From Pseudisothecium myosuroides (taxonomy: Eukaryota > Streptophyta > Bryopsida > Hypnales > Lembophyllaceae): a stretch of DNA of 64,000 nucleotides. A program made the position numbers and the translations under genes. Under the pieces are notes generated by a model. The model ran no database searches. It was not told where the DNA came from and was given only the letters and a program-made list of their open reading frames with translations. Position 1 is the first letter of the stretch. Each line of letters begins with the position of its first letter. Positions 36,240 to 47,661 of the stretch are shown piece after piece. The stretch is taken from positions 11,842,001-11,906,000 of the forward strand of contig OX637296.1 in assembly GCA_951799445.1 (NCBI GenBank), read 5' to 3'.

Positions 36240-36334
36240 TAAAATTATTTTTAAATTATTTTTATATTCTAACTGTTCCCAACTGGGGGAACAGCCTGAA
36301 ACGGCCCCTCCCAGCCCTCAAATCTCTCCTAATG
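35976..36334. mobile_element. MITE family C, copy 2, with (AT)n core
   Basis: 359 bp. Left end CATTAGGAGAGATTTGAGG, right end CCTCAAATCTCTCCTAATG, a perfect 19-bp inverted match. Inside are GACGTGGC (36059) and GCCACGTC (36076), and then a long AT microsatellite (about 36150-36234) that may have expanded from the AT-rich middle. Confidence 0.9.
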
Positions 36335-38932
36335 GCTTGAAGCCATCTTCAATGTTCAAAAGTGCATGTATAAGGGAGACTTATTTGCATGAACATGGAG
36401 GACATAAAATAATTTGTTTTTAGATGCCCCTTAGTATGAACATGCCCGCCTACTGTGGAATAGACTAGAGAAATTTCAGCTCTAAATCATTAATTTTAGA
36501 TATTCCATAGTACTCAAAATCTCTAAATGTGAAAGTGTGATAAATTAGCAAAATAGAATTCCAATATAAAATGATTTTTTAAATTTATGAAAAATAAGGG
36601 ATATGATTAAATGGAAACATTCATTTTCAATAAAAAATTTCAAGTTCATCGATTTTATGCTTTAGAAGTTATAGTGGATGACAAGTCCGTTACATTATGT
36701 GACAGAAAAAAAGATTGGTGTTTTTTACAATCACCTTTATAGATATTCAAATACCCCCGGGGCCCAATATCTTAATGCCTTCACTATAAGAAAACTATGT
36801 TGAAATCCTTGTTATTTTCTAATGTTTTTGTGTTAGATGGCTAATTTAACAAGGATTAGGATCAGAAATTGCATTTGCATTGAAAACCATATTAAAACTA
36901 ACAAGACATGTTGACTGTGTAATCACAATATGGTATTGCAGTTTGTCCTTTTCAATTTGTATTGAAATTGACGCAAAGGATGTTAGTCCAAACATGAATG
37001 AATCATAGCTTCACCTAGCATTCATAGCAATCTAGCTATATTTGTCTACGTGGAAGAGGATGTGACAACATATTCTATTTACAGAGACAATGAATGGGAT
37101 TAAATATTTATTTGTAATACATTCATTCATTGTGAACCACTCTCCATGATGTGGTTGAATAAACAAACATAGGACACGTCTAAGATAATGATGTTGATCA
37201 ACCCCACGTGTTGACAGATGTGTGCCATATATATGTTAACACTAGGGTTTCTAGAGTTCGTCTCTCTCTTCAAAATCTCTCAAACAATTGTTTGCATTAG
37301 GAGAACTTTCCGCTTGCAATCCAATAGCAGCCTTGGATTATTTGAGTTGAAGTGCAAGTATGTCCATGATGTCATGCTTTCAAATTTTAAGCTTATTTTG
37401 ATTCTTTCACGATTTTGAAAATGAGGAGTAACACGTACATTGTGTGTTTAGATGTTTTTAAATGTTGTCTACATTTTTGAATACTATGCTTTTGAATTTA
37501 AGTTATTCTATACATTGCGTACTTGGACTCAAACCACTAATTATGCTAACATACTTTGGCTTGTTTTTAGTTCCAAAAAGCTTCTAGTTATATTTTTAGA
37601 AATTTTGGTGTGTTTTTAATGGTGTGCATTGGTATTGCTCTTGTTAAATTTGTTTTTTTAAGAATCATAACAACAATAGGATCTATTACTTAGATGATGC
37701 ACTGTTTATGTTTCCAAAAGACAATAATATGTTATGAAACGTGTTATTTTCTACATTTTGAACTCCGTGTGCCCCTAAGATGAAACACGGTATTGTTCTA
37801 GAGCACCACCTATGCGTTCTTGATGAACATTGAAATTGTTGAAACTCACGTTGGTTGTAACATTTTGCGTTTACACAAACGTCATTGCATCAGTTCCCAC
37901 CTTAATGTGAGAAAAATCCTTTGTTACGGAACAAAAAATAATGTAATCAATAAGTTGGAAGCCACGTTAATGAAGCTATCATAACAATAATGACGTTGGC
38001 ATATGTGTTTCTTTAGAAAGGTTTGCGTTCAATAAAATGTATTATTCACTTTTGAAACGTACGGAATATTGTTCCGATGAACAAACTCATGCCAAGGACA
38101 GGGACACATTGCAGCACAACAACTATCGCTAGTCTTCCTTGTCAAATACAACCACGTCATATTTCACACGGCACTTGAAAAAAATGGAAATGCATGTCAA
38201 TAAAGACAAGGCAAACATCCCACGTTGTCTTGATCACGTCGAACATGGAGCTTAACATGCCCTCTAGAACATTGAACATGTCCAATGTCTCCTGTTTGGA
38301 ACGCGATTCTCAACAAATTTCATCTGATGTTTTTTGTTGGCCCCAAAAACGTGATTTCCATTTTCTAGATCCATTGGTGCAAATATGTTTTTCTTCTAGT
38401 ACTTGAAGCTAATTGGTTGCTAACTAAAGAGTGTATTAGTCAATCATCTCAAGTGACATCCCATATCATTTTTCTTACAAAACTATAATAAGTGCCTAAT
38501 TACACTTACACATCTCTAGTAATAATTTAAAAAGCCAAGCTTCAAAGATTATTTCTATTTTGGATCATTTTTGTATGTGTCAAGTCTTAGATGTTCTTGA
38601 AATGGTTTATTAATATAATAAATATAGTCAAATGATAATTATTATCAAACTATAAGTGTGCTCATTTCAATTCAACTTTATCTTCTCTTTATTTTCCACA
38701 ATCAAAACCGAGTGGTTCAACTAAAAAATTCATACTACGCATAGTCTTTCGAAAGCTTCAATAGAATTTTGAACAAAGAAAACCATTCAAGAGCTATATC
38801 TAATAGAACTTCTATTAAAAGTTGTGTTTGAACTGGTCTGAAACATTATAGTAGAGAGGTTTGTTGCTTTAGAGAATGATATTTTATCAAAAGTTCTACT
38901 ATACAGAAGTCGCTTCTTCTTGAGAAAAAATT
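36335..38932. other. Intergenic region, possible transposon debris
   Basis: No intact gene. Near 38125-38210 a frame reads NTTTSYFTRHLKKMEMH, faintly like the His-x-Leu-Lys end of a BED zinc finger from hAT transposases, with stops soon after. 37200-37420 has an ACTAGGGTTT word and a short frame, not recognised. Confidence 0.35.
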
Positions 38933-39062
38933 GCGTAGTTTGCTCTTGAAGTGACCATGTTTTAAATGCGTTCCGTATCTAGGACTAATAACGGTCATGT
39001 TCCTTGAAATATCTATTATAGTCATTGATGAGTTAGGTAAGCTTAAATAATCGCTTAGAGGG
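38933..39062 (-). mobile_element. MITE family F, copy 2
   Basis: Inverted relative to 18573-18708. Shared blocks are GTAGTTTGCTCTTGAAGTG, GTGACCATGTTTTAAATGC and ATTGATGAGTTAGGTAAGC. It lies some 50 bp from the stop codon of the eIF4A gene and could form part of its 3' untranslated region. Confidence 0.8.
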
Positions 39063-39109
39063 CCAAGACTGCGCTTAGCCCCACGTTACTCAGACAAGCG
39101 TTCCACAGC

Positions 39110-40342
39110 TTACAGAAGATCTGCTGGGAGCTCCTCCACGACAATGTTGTAGAACCTCTGGATATCCTGAAGCACATGCTCATCCTCCTTCGTCACGAAA
39201 TTGATGGCTAACCCCTTGCGTCCAAACCGACCACTGCGACCGATCCGGTGGAGGTAGTTCTCGGGCTGCGTTGGCAAGTCGTAGTTGATGACCAAGGACA
39301 CCTGCTGCACATCGATCCCGCGGGCCAACAGGTCGGTCGTGATCAAAATCCGGGACGAACCGGAGCGGAACTCACGCATGATGATGTCGCGAGTGTTGTG
39401 GTCCATCTCTCCATGAGTGGCGGACACAGTATGGTCGCGAGCACGCATCTTGTCTGTCAACCAGTCGACCTTATGCCTCGTGTTGACGAAAATCACACTC
39501 TGAGTGACGGTCATAGTCTGGTACAGATCGCACAGAGTGTCCAACTTCCAGTCCTCCCTGACTATATCCACGTAAAACTGCTTGATACCCTCCAAAGTCA
39601 GCTCATCTCTCTTAACCAGGATCCTCACCGGCTTGGTCATGAACTTCTTCGTGATCTCAAGAGCTTCCGGGGGCATGGTTGCAGAAAACACACCCACTTG
39701 GAGCTTCGCGGGCAGCAACTTGAAGATATCGTAAATCTGATCCTTGAACCCACGGGAAAGCATCTCGTCGGCCTCATCCAGCACAAAGCATTTGATGGAG
39801 TCTGCGCGAAGTGCGGTCCTTCGCAGCAGATCGTACACAGGTCCGGGAGTCCCCACCACCACGTGCACTCCTGCCTGCAGAACCCTCTGATCTTCCCTCA
39901 CGCTCGTCCCGCCCACGCAGGCGTGAACCTTCATCTGCAGGTAGTCACCCAGGGCACGCATAACCTTCTCGATCTGCTGCGCAAGCTCACGAGTGGGGGC
40001 CAACACTAAAGCCTGACATTCCAGAAGCTGGTAGTCCAACTGCTGCAAGATCCCTGAGCAGAACGTGGCTGTCTTCCCTGTCCCGGATTGGGCTTGCTGA
40101 ATGACATCGAGGCCCTTCGTGAGGGGAACGATGCCACGCTGCTGGATAGCGGAGGGCTTCTCAAAACCGTATGCGTAAATGCCGCGAAGAAGATTCTCAT
40201 GGAGACCCATGGCGTCGAAGGTCTCGTGAACCTCCTCCCAGGTTGCAATTAAGTCATCGCTCGCCCCGCTCAAGATGTTCTCCATCTTGGCGTCGTACTG
40301 GCGAGCATCGAACTGAGATCCTTCGGGTGCAGAACCAGCCAT
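39110..40342 (-). CDS. eIF4A: Eukaryotic initiation factor 4A, intronless, altered motif Ib
   Basis: 410 residues, the length of the family. eIF4A is the cytosolic DEAD-box RNA helicase that unwinds mRNA leaders in the eIF4F complex. Motifs in order: Q motif region [11 protein letters not shown] (60-70), Walker A AQSGTGKT (84-91), PTREL (116-120), GG (144-145), DEAD (189-192), SAT (220-222), ARGID (340-344), [11 protein letters not shown] (365-375). The start is set by [20 protein letters not shown], the usual eIF4A N-terminus, at 40342, although the frame stays open for 52 more codons upstream. Oddities: motif Ib reads TPGP (165-168) where TPGR is expected; the C-terminus VEELPADLL is about three residues shorter than the usual ELPxNVADLL; and there are no introns, whereas plant eIF4A genes usually have them. 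A retrocopy or divergent paralogue is likely. No 3' poly(A) scar was seen. Confidence 0.93.
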   Translation of the reverse strand: MAGSAPEGSQFDARQYDAKMENILSGASDDLIATWEEVHETFDAMGLHENLLRGIYAYGFEKPSAIQQRGIVPLTKGLDVIQQAQSGTGKTATFCSGILQQLDYQLLECQALVLAPTRELAQQIEKVMRALGDYLQMKVHACVGGTSVREDQRVLQAGVHVVVGTPGPVYDLLRRTALRADSIKCFVLDEADEMLSRGFKDQIYDIFKLLPAKLQVGVFSATMPPEALEITKKFMTKPVRILVKRDELTLEGIKQFYVDIVREDWKLDTLCDLYQTMTVTQSVIFVNTRHKVDWLTDKMRARDHTVSATHGEMDHNTRDIIMREFRSGSSRILITTDLLARGIDVQQVSLVINYDLPTQPENYLHRIGRSGRFGRKGLAINFVTKEDEHVLQDIQRFYNIVVEELPADLL

Positions 40343-40748
40343 ACTGTTATACTGCTGAGCGTGGTGACGACAGATTGAAAATGATGAAGAAGGTGTTGCA
40401 ATGGCAGCCAAGAGGGCAACCTTAAAAATTCCAGAAATACACTTGAAAGTAATATAAAAGAGAACTTGAGAATATGACTGCCGATATAATAAAGTCAATA
40501 AGAAACTGAATGCAAATGAATGAAAGTGTTAAACTCTTTCATTGTAATAAATCTTATATAGAGATTAGGAAATTATTTATACAGTAGTATTTGGTATAAT
40601 GCTTTTACTTTTATTTTTTTACTTTTATTTTTACTTTAATAGAATTTAGAATTGGGAATAGCTAAATAAAACATCGGTTGTGAACATCAAAGTAAATCTA
40701 AAGTTAAATTTTAAATTTTAAATCATCAAGAATTATAATTTTGCACTT
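40343..40748. other. Upstream region of eIF4A
   Basis: The minus-strand frame stays open to 40498 without resembling a protein extension. No clear TATA box was placed. AT-rich repeats of TTTTACTTTTATTT type lie at 40600-40640. Confidence 0.5.
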
Positions 40749-41866
40749 CAGGATTGCAAGAAACACTTGTCCTATTTTTTGTCCCCTTGCCCTCAAAAAT
40801 TGGCTTTTTGCTCATAACTTTTGCATTGATTGTCCATTTGTCATGAAATTTGGAATGAAGGTAGATGCTAAAGTTTCAGACCTTGTATAATTTTTTCAAA
40901 TTTTTTCAAATTAGTTTACTATTTTTAACCTGCCCCCAATTGGATGTCTACTTTGGCCATTTTGGGGGGGGTTTAGTCCTATTTTTGACCCAAAAATGCA
41001 AATTTGAAGCCACAAATTGGACATGTCGGAGGTCTACTAACATTACAAGGGATGACGATGAGTTTTTATGAAAATAGCAACATGTTGATTGCACACATGG
41101 GGTCAAAGTGACCTTCCTTTGCGCAAAAGCTATGAAGAGGGAAAATTTTTCTTCATGAATTTTTTGGTGCAATGCAAGCATAGTCTTCTCTAGCAAAATG
41201 GCTTTTTTTTTTGAATTTTTTTGAATTTTTTTTGAATTACTAAAAATGAAAATCTCCACAAAACCCTTTTCTACTATTTTCTACTCCTAGTGGCTTCTGC
41301 AGTACTTTGTAGTAGTCCGTAGTACTGCATAGTACAGCATAGTACTAAATCAACAGTTCAGATTTGCCGGGGCGCTTCTAAAACGTAGTATTAGTAGTAT
41401 TGCATAGTACTGCCAGTCCTATGGCCAAAAAATGCAGTTTTAACGGAAAAAGGTGAAGTGTTTCTTGCAACTACTCTTTAATGATTCTATATCTTGAATA
41501 AAAAAACCCTCAATAAAGGTTAACCAACACAAAAAAGACACAATTTACTCAATTATTGCCTTTAGGTTCTGAACTACATATAGGAAGAGAGCATTGTTGT
41601 TTGTGAGGTATTGATCAATTACATGGGTCCACTTTTCATTCCATTTGTGGTAATTTGATTGTTTATAAATTGTCCTTAAAAAATCCATTCGTTTTTTATT
41701 ATGATGAATCATTTTGTGCCATAATTAACTTATTGCCAATTGTTGCGCTTTCGTACCAGAGTGAGATTTTTTGTTTGTTTGTTTTGTTTTGTTTCTGTGA
41801 AGTCTCTACAACCATGTGTCTCCTAGCCACGTTCTTGGTATTGTTGGAAATCTCATAACTATAGTT
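40713..41866 (+). repeat. Direct repeat flanking the F-box gene, copy 1 (split by a MITE)
   Basis: 40713-40748 plus 41476-41866 correspond to 45434-45838, including AAATCATCAAGAATTATAAT and TTGTTTGTGAGGTATTGATC. The two parts are separated by a 727-bp MITE insertion absent from copy 2. Confidence 0.9.
40749..41475 (+). mobile_element. MITE family with TTGCAAGAAACACTT ends, copy 2, with empty site known
   Basis: Starts CAGGATTGCAAGAAACACTT and ends AAGTGTTTCTTGCAACTACT. CTT lies on both sides (40746-40748, 41476-41478), while the unfilled copy at 45470-45472 has a single CTT. So the insertion made a 3-bp target duplication. It matches the 761-bp element at 6968-7728. Confidence 0.9.
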
Positions 41867-43007
41867 AAGAAACATCTTATCTTAATATGCACCCTACTTG
41901 TAGTTTACTATAATATTTTGTAGTTTCATTTTGTTTCCTATTCTCAACAATTTTCACTTGCTAATACTACATAAATATTACTCTGTTGAGTATTAACAAA
42001 AAAACACTCAGCCGAGAGAAACGCACCAGTCAGCCAGAACCAAGCTGCTTTTTGGTTTTAGGATTTTTGGTTTTAGGGTTTTAGGGTGTAACAATGAAGC
42101 AGTGACGACGAAGGAGATCGTCGTGACAACGGGTTGCCCACGCCCTAGTTCGTTCCAATTCTCCCTGTTGATTTTTTTTTCTGTTTAATCTTGTTGAAGC
42201 TCATGAATTCTCGTGTGTGAGCTACGCTTAAGCTAGTTCACTCCATTTTTGTCCAAGGCTCACTTGGGCTGCTCCTAGTCAGAAAAGTGTTGGGAAAACA
42301 CAAAACACATAAACAAAAAACTAGAAACGAAAAGACTAATTCAAATACAAGAGCAAAGTAGGGCAAAATACTTCAATTACCAAAGAATTAAGCCATGTTG
42401 TGACAAAAATTCTTACCCTAGGTAATGAACACACACATTGAAATTAAGTTTGTTGCCTTGGAATTGTGTATGGCTATGAAAATTTGTACAAGTTAGTTGA
42501 TCATTAAGCTACATTTCCCTCGGAAAGAGGCTTGTTCTTTCAACTATTTAGGTACCAAAGTTGTATAGACTTAACCCATGTATTGCAAATTGCATAAGGT
42601 CACAAATTGGTTAGCATTGCTCGTTATTGCAAGTTATGGATGCACGTGAATGTTCAAGTGTTACAGTACTTTGAAATTGCTTGCAAGGAAGTGGCTATTG
42701 TGGTAAATGAACACGTGAGCCATGATGGAGTACACGTTGTGGGGTAAATATAGTTTTGATTACTGAGTTGCAGATGCATCATTGAGAATTCGTTGTTCCA
42801 CAACTTCTCATTCAAATTTGCAGCTCAGGTATGTTACTAACAATCTTTCAGCAATTTTTGACTTCATTTCGTGTTGCTATATACATAGAATTTTAGTAAA
42901 TGACAATGCTCTTGAGTTCAGTGCTTGATGCTCAAGGTGTAAGTCAATGAACTAACACTGGAATCTATGGGGTTCAAGCATTTCTAGGTACATTGAAGGT
43001 CTCAGCC
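41867..43007 (+). other. Leader and promoter region of the F-box gene
   Basis: Contains the telo-box run described separately and, just before the start codon, an acceptor-like GGTCTCAG at 42998-43005. The leader may be spliced. No other gene was found. Confidence 0.45.
42071..42086 (+). promoter_or_regulatory. Telo-box tandem
   Basis: TTTTAGGGTTTTAGGG, two overlapping copies of the inverse of AAACCCTA, a motif common near transcription starts of plant genes. It lies about 920 bp before the F-box start codon, in a GC-richer patch that may be the first, non-coding exon. Confidence 0.5.
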
Positions 43008-44087
43008 ATGACCTTGAAACCTAGTCTTTGGGGAACTTTGCCCAAGGAGCTTTTGCACCTTGTGCTTGTTCGTCTTCCTGCAGCTGAAATTGGTCAGCTC
43101 CGAGTTCTTTCTAAGGAATGGAAGAGGAACATTGATTGCAAAGACTCAGAATTCAACCAATTCTTTGATGCAACAACTCATCTCAAAATGTTTGCTCTCA
43201 TGTATAGTACTAGAGATGGAATCTTTGCTAACCTCTACGACGTGCAAACAAACAAATGGCTTGTCTTTAAAATGAACACAAAGAATATTTTGGTTACCCA
43301 CACTTCTACAGCTGATGGTGGACTATTTTGCACTCCATGGCTATGGAGCCCCACTGGTAAGGGGCCTTTTCCATTCATTGTGATGAATCCTTTAACCCAA
43401 AGGAAGATTCAACTCCCTCCTCTACTCAGCATGGGAGCTGCAAAATCTGATGTTCAGGTGTTTATGGGGCAACTCACTATGGACAGGAAAACAAAAGAGT
43501 ATAAACTACATGTTGTGGGCTACATGAAAACCAGTCTCTTTGCTCAAGTCTACGATTCCTACAGCAATGAGTGGTCGATGGTGGAATCGAGAGAGGGACG
43601 CATTATTGGAAATCCTTTGTATTCCAACTGTCCATACGTGTACAACTGTACAGATGGAAACCTGCGGCGTTTCAATCCTTCAGATATTGCACCAGGACTC
43701 ATGCTGCGGTCAGTTTCTACTGCACTCATAAATGACCATATCTTCGTGTTGCATAAAGAAGCACTTCCAGGCTCTACAAATTTGAGGCAGGATGAAAAGT
43801 ATTGCATTTCAGAGTTTCATCTCCCCAAGAAGGCAACTGCTTGGGTTAAATTGCGAGTGCATGAGTGTGACCCGAGCATCTATGACTCTCAAGAGGATTA
43901 TACATTCTCTCTTCTGGCTTGCAACGGGTTCTTAGTTGCAACGCGTTTGCAGAAGTCTAGTGAATATTATGATCGTCTCTGGCTATACAATTTGTCAACA
44001 TGTGCTTGGCGCAATCTTCCAAATTTGGAATTGTCACGTTACGACAGTCTGATGTTGTGCGAGATCAGTTGGAGTGCTCTTTCTTAG
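43008..44087 (+). CDS. F-box protein with degenerate kelch-like C-terminus
   Basis: 359 residues in one exon. The first ATG (CAGCCATGACC) at 43008 is chosen; the frame upstream has only a TTG. F-box proteins bind SKP1 and bring targets to SCF ubiquitin ligases. Residues about 7-42 form the F-box: LWGTLPKELLHLVLVRLP, then LRVLSKEWKRNI. The rest matches the layout of plant F-box/kelch-like proteins: YDVQTNKWLVF, FIVMNPLTQRKIQLPPL, VYDSYSNEWSMVE, LWLYNLSTCAWRNLP. Each is a W-containing strand of a probable beta propeller, but classic paired-Gly kelch motifs are not clear. Its substrate cannot be inferred. It stands alone between two direct repeats. No disabling change was seen. Confidence 0.87.
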   Translation: MTLKPSLWGTLPKELLHLVLVRLPAAEIGQLRVLSKEWKRNIDCKDSEFNQFFDATTHLKMFALMYSTRDGIFANLYDVQTNKWLVFKMNTKNILVTHTSTADGGLFCTPWLWSPTGKGPFPFIVMNPLTQRKIQLPPLLSMGAAKSDVQVFMGQLTMDRKTKEYKLHVVGYMKTSLFAQVYDSYSNEWSMVESREGRIIGNPLYSNCPYVYNCTDGNLRRFNPSDIAPGLMLRSVSTALINDHIFVLHKEALPGSTNLRQDEKYCISEFHLPKKATAWVKLRVHECDPSIYDSQEDYTFSLLACNGFLVATRLQKSSEYYDRLWLYNLSTCAWRNLPNLELSRYDSLMLCEISWSALS

Positions 44088-44874
44088 ATCACTCAGATTA
44101 TCAATATATAGGTGCATTTTGTGTATCTTCGGTAGTGAATTTTCTTAGGGGATGCAATGATCCTTCTTGTATAATTACATCCTTCTTCCTGAAGCTTACT
44201 TTGTCCGAGCTTGAATTTTGCCGCAATGGTTTTGGATTTTGTGAAGCTGCATTTTTGGAACATGCTTGAGTAGTTACATGTCTCAACGCCCTTGAGAAAA
44301 TAAGTTTTCTTGCACAATCTTGAGCTGAACTCAACTGAGAGACACCAAATGCTTAAAGAAGTAGCCGAGCATTGGCTCTTCACTCAGTGCCAGGATTGCT
44401 CCCTTGAATGAATCAGGTGAGACTTCTGAGTCTTTTACTTTGGTTGGCACCTGCAAGTTGAATTCTCTCAAATGCTGAATAACTTTATGTCATGATCAAC
44501 AATGTGAGGAAGAATGTTCAGAGTACGATGATTTTATGTTTTCGGTGCTGTAAATTAGTCCCTTGCTGCTGTGTGTCGATCGAGCATGCTGCCGTGAGTA
44601 CATGACAGGGGAAGTTGATTTATATATTGCACAGTTTTGTTATGTACTGGGAGCACTCAGTGAAGGATCAGAAGTGTTGTTGTAAATGCTCCCAACACTA
44701 CGAATCAGTCGCCTCTTCTTCACTTATATCTAACCATAGCGAAACTAGTCACCTTCACAGGCACAAGAGTGTAAGGACGTAAAGACCAGGGATTCTGAAA
44801 TTTGTTGGGTTTTTTTCCTTAAGATGTAGCCTTGATTGCATGGAAAAACATTGAAACTTTCTGCAAATGTCAGT
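44088..44874 (+). other. 3' region of the F-box gene
   Basis: Moderately GC-rich sequence that probably includes the 3' untranslated region. Short open frames on both strands are not recognisable, and no AATAAA was placed with confidence. Confidence 0.4.
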
Positions 44875-45400
44875 GGAGATTTGGGCCCCAAGGTTTGTAT
44901 CCTGGAATGAGATGTTAAGGTACCTACACCTAGAATTGAAGTGTCAGAGTAAGTGCTTGAGCATGGTTTCTAGTATCGAACTATGTATGTTTTGCTTGGG
45001 TCGTGTTGGGATTCAGAAGAGTGTTCCAGATTCTTGAAATGATTAAATTTGAATTTTTTAAAGCTTTGAAAATATGTGTTAACAAACTAATTCTAGGTTT
45101 TCAAATTTTCATGAATTGAAGTTGTTAATTTTAGCAGCTAGGAATGGTCCCCTGTTCGTTATGCATTCAATTGAAACAGGCATAACTAGTAGCCTCAATC
45201 AAGTCTTGAATGGTGCTAAGGAGTGAAATAGTGATTTCAAATAGGAGATTTGGGCCCCAAGGTTTGTATCCTGAAATGAGACTTAATCTAGAATTGTCAG
45301 AGTAAGTGTTTGAGCACGGTTTCTAGAATTGAACTACGTAAGTTTTGCTTGGGTCATGTTGGGAGTCCAAAGGAGGGTCCCAAATTCTTCAAGTAATTTT
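44875..45400 (+). repeat. Tandem duplication, unit about 370 bp offset
   Basis: GGAGATTTGGGCCCCAAGG at 44875 recurs at 45244. Similarity runs about 160 bp in each copy (through TTTTGCTTGGGTCRTGTTGGG), with small deletions in the second. Confidence 0.85.
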
Positions 45401-45433
45401 TCAAAACAAGTAATTTTTCAAAAAAATAAAATT

Positions 45434-45838
45434 AACATTTTTAAATCATCAAGAATTATAATTTTGCACTTTAATGATTCTATGTCTTGAATAAAAAACC
45501 TTGATAAAGGTTAACCAACACAAAAAAGACACAATTTACTCAATTATTGCCTTTAGGTTTTGAACTACATATAGGAAGAGAGCATTGTTGTTTGTGAGGT
45601 ATTGATCAATTACATGGGGCCCATTTTTCATTTCATTTGTGGTAATTTGATAAACTGTCCTTAAAAAATCCATTCATTTTTTATTATGATGAATCATTTC
45701 GTGCCATAATCAACTTGTTGCCAATTGTTGTGCTTTTGTACCAAAGTGAGACTTTTTGTTTGTTTGTTTTGTCTTATTTCCGTGAAATCTCTACAACCAT
45801 GTGTCTCTTAGCCACGTTCTTGGTATTGTTGGAAATCT
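45434..45838 (+). repeat. Direct repeat flanking the F-box gene, copy 2
   Basis: Unsplit counterpart of copy 1 (about 400 bp). It carries the empty CTT site at 45470. Both copies contain the words CACAATTTACTCAATTATTG and CCACGTTCTTGGTATTGTTG. Confidence 0.9.
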
Positions 45839-45984
45839 CTCTGCAAGGAAGCATGCATGGGTTTTGTTTTTTGGCATTTTTGACCTATGGTTTGAGAAAT
45901 ATTCAATTTCAAAGTTTTTATGAACAAAAAAATTAGAAAATTACTTTTACTTTTATTTTGGTTGCAAAAACGGCAGAAGGCAGA

Positions 45985-46318
45985 CTACCGTACGTGAAGG
46001 TTTGATTCGGCACCTAAGTGCCGAAATAGTTTCTTCTTTCTATACAAAAGGTTTCAGACAATTGGAACTATTGGTGTTAGTGTTTTAGCATTTTGGCATC
46101 CAATTTTTTTTGTGTTCGGCAACTTCTAGGTTTTTTAGGTTTGGGAAAGGTGTCATGCAGGGCTTAAGGCATAATGTAGGTTTTTAGAATTATTCAAAAT
46201 TTTAGGAAATATGGATAAAAAGATTCTGCAACATTTTGAACATTTTTTTTATAATACTCCAAACATTCAGACATTCCAAAAAATACTTAATTTATATTTG
46301 AATCTGACCTTTACATAG
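45985..46318. mobile_element. MITE family D, copy 1
   Basis: Left end CTACCGTACGTGAAGGTTTG, right end GAATCTGACCTTTACATAG, inverted over about 20 bp. The internal palindrome GGCACCTAAGTGCC is at 46010-46023. A shorter copy is at 59412-59593, and the flanks of both copies are also alike. Confidence 0.75.
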
Positions 46319-46322
46319 AGTA

Positions 46323-46372
<50 letters not shown>
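46323..46372. repeat. (AT)n(GT)n microsatellite
   Basis: Uninterrupted TA dinucleotides followed by about eight GT units. Confidence 0.9.
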
Positions 46373-46374
<2 letters not shown>

Positions 46375-46723
46375 ACTATAATATCAAAGCCTAAGATAAA
46401 TTTCTTGTCAATTAAATTTCCATTACTAACCTTGTATGTTTAATCTAATTGCCAACTATGTTGATTAAAAGTTGTTTTCAATTAAAACTAGTGTGCCTTG
46501 TGCCATTACTACAGTCAAAATAAATGTAAAAGTAATTTTTTAATTAAAAAAGAACTCACAATTAACCCATAACTTTCACACCGTAGGTCTAAATGGTACA
46601 AAACAAGGCCCGTGCACCCTTCTTCATGGAGAACTTTCCGGTGGTACCAATTAATCATGTGACCCAGAGACACATAGTTCCGGAGATCTCAATGTAATGT
46701 TCAAACAAAACAAACAGCCTAAT

Positions 46724-47661
46724 ATAACCTCTAAAGGACCGAACATTGCTTTTTTGACAACATAGTGATTTTTGGCAACTCACTACGAATGAATTTTTTT
46801 TTTTTTTTTCTTTGAAATTTTCACACAAGATGTGCCCAAGGAGTAGCTTTAAGGCCCAACAATTTTCATAACTTTTGACAACATAGTTAAAAAGTTATTG
46901 CATGATATGTTATTTTCATTAGTTGCGGGTAACCTAGGCAGCTCAAAAAATTCTTTAAAAATCTCTTTTAAAAGAAATAAAAACTTGAAATTGGTTTTTT
47001 AGATTTTTATATACACGGAAAGCTTTTAATCATTTCATTTTGATCAATGAGTCAAAAGTTATGAGGATTCTTAGATTGAGGGTAGTTATGGAATCTCTAC
47101 TCTAAAATAAACTTTGAAGTCCTTAATTTAATTTAATTTTCAATATTTTTGAAAAAAATTAAAAACATTGGGTGTAGATTGTTTATTACAACATTACAAC
47201 CATTGGGATTGGCATTTTTTTAATTCCGTATCTAAATTCTTGACAATTTAGTGTTTTGAATCATTCTCTACCTCTTTCTATTTACTATTTGTTTCCTATA
47301 TATTGTACAATTCCAAATGATCTGAATTTTTTTGAGCATGTAGCTAACTTGGCTTGAAGAATGAATCCAAAGGGTAACCACCATTTTGGACATTTTTTCA
47401 TGCAAATGTGACCTTGTGAAGTGCAGCTGAACAGATTTTTGCAGCCTGGACAAAAAAAGGATTATTGTTAATCAAACGCTATTATCTTGCAATCCACATG
47501 AGGGAAATTTCTGAAATTTTTTCCACATCTTTTCAAACTAGTATAGTATAAGATCCTATAGTTAGATGTGTCGAAAAATGTTTTTTTTTTCTAAAATTTG
47601 GGTTCTTATACTAGAAATGGCGGTTTGGGTGAAAATATAGTCAAAATCCTTTGGGGTTTAA
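46724..47661 (-). mobile_element. TTAA-type MITE (B-type left half), inverted
   Basis: Right edge ATCCTTTGGGGTTTAA (TTAA at 47658-47661). The left edge ATAACCTCTAAAGGACCG has lost the first T of TTAA. Read on the minus strand, its first half matches the B subfamily (the ACAGTTAGATGTG and GGTCACATTTGCATG blocks), while its far end is of a third type. Confidence 0.85.

Noticed and set aside
38125..38410. hAT transposase relic
   Set aside because: Only a few residues (FTRHLKK) resemble a BED finger, and stops follow; mentioned only in the region entry.
40343..40498. N-terminal extension (52 codons) of eIF4A
   Set aside because: The frame is open, but the family start MAGSAPEGS lies at 40342, and the upstream residues look like untranslated leader.
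40713..45838. LTR retrotransposon carrying the F-box gene
   Set aside because: The two 400-bp direct repeats lack clear TG...CA edges. No primer-binding site follows the first, and no gag-pol trace or purine tract was found.
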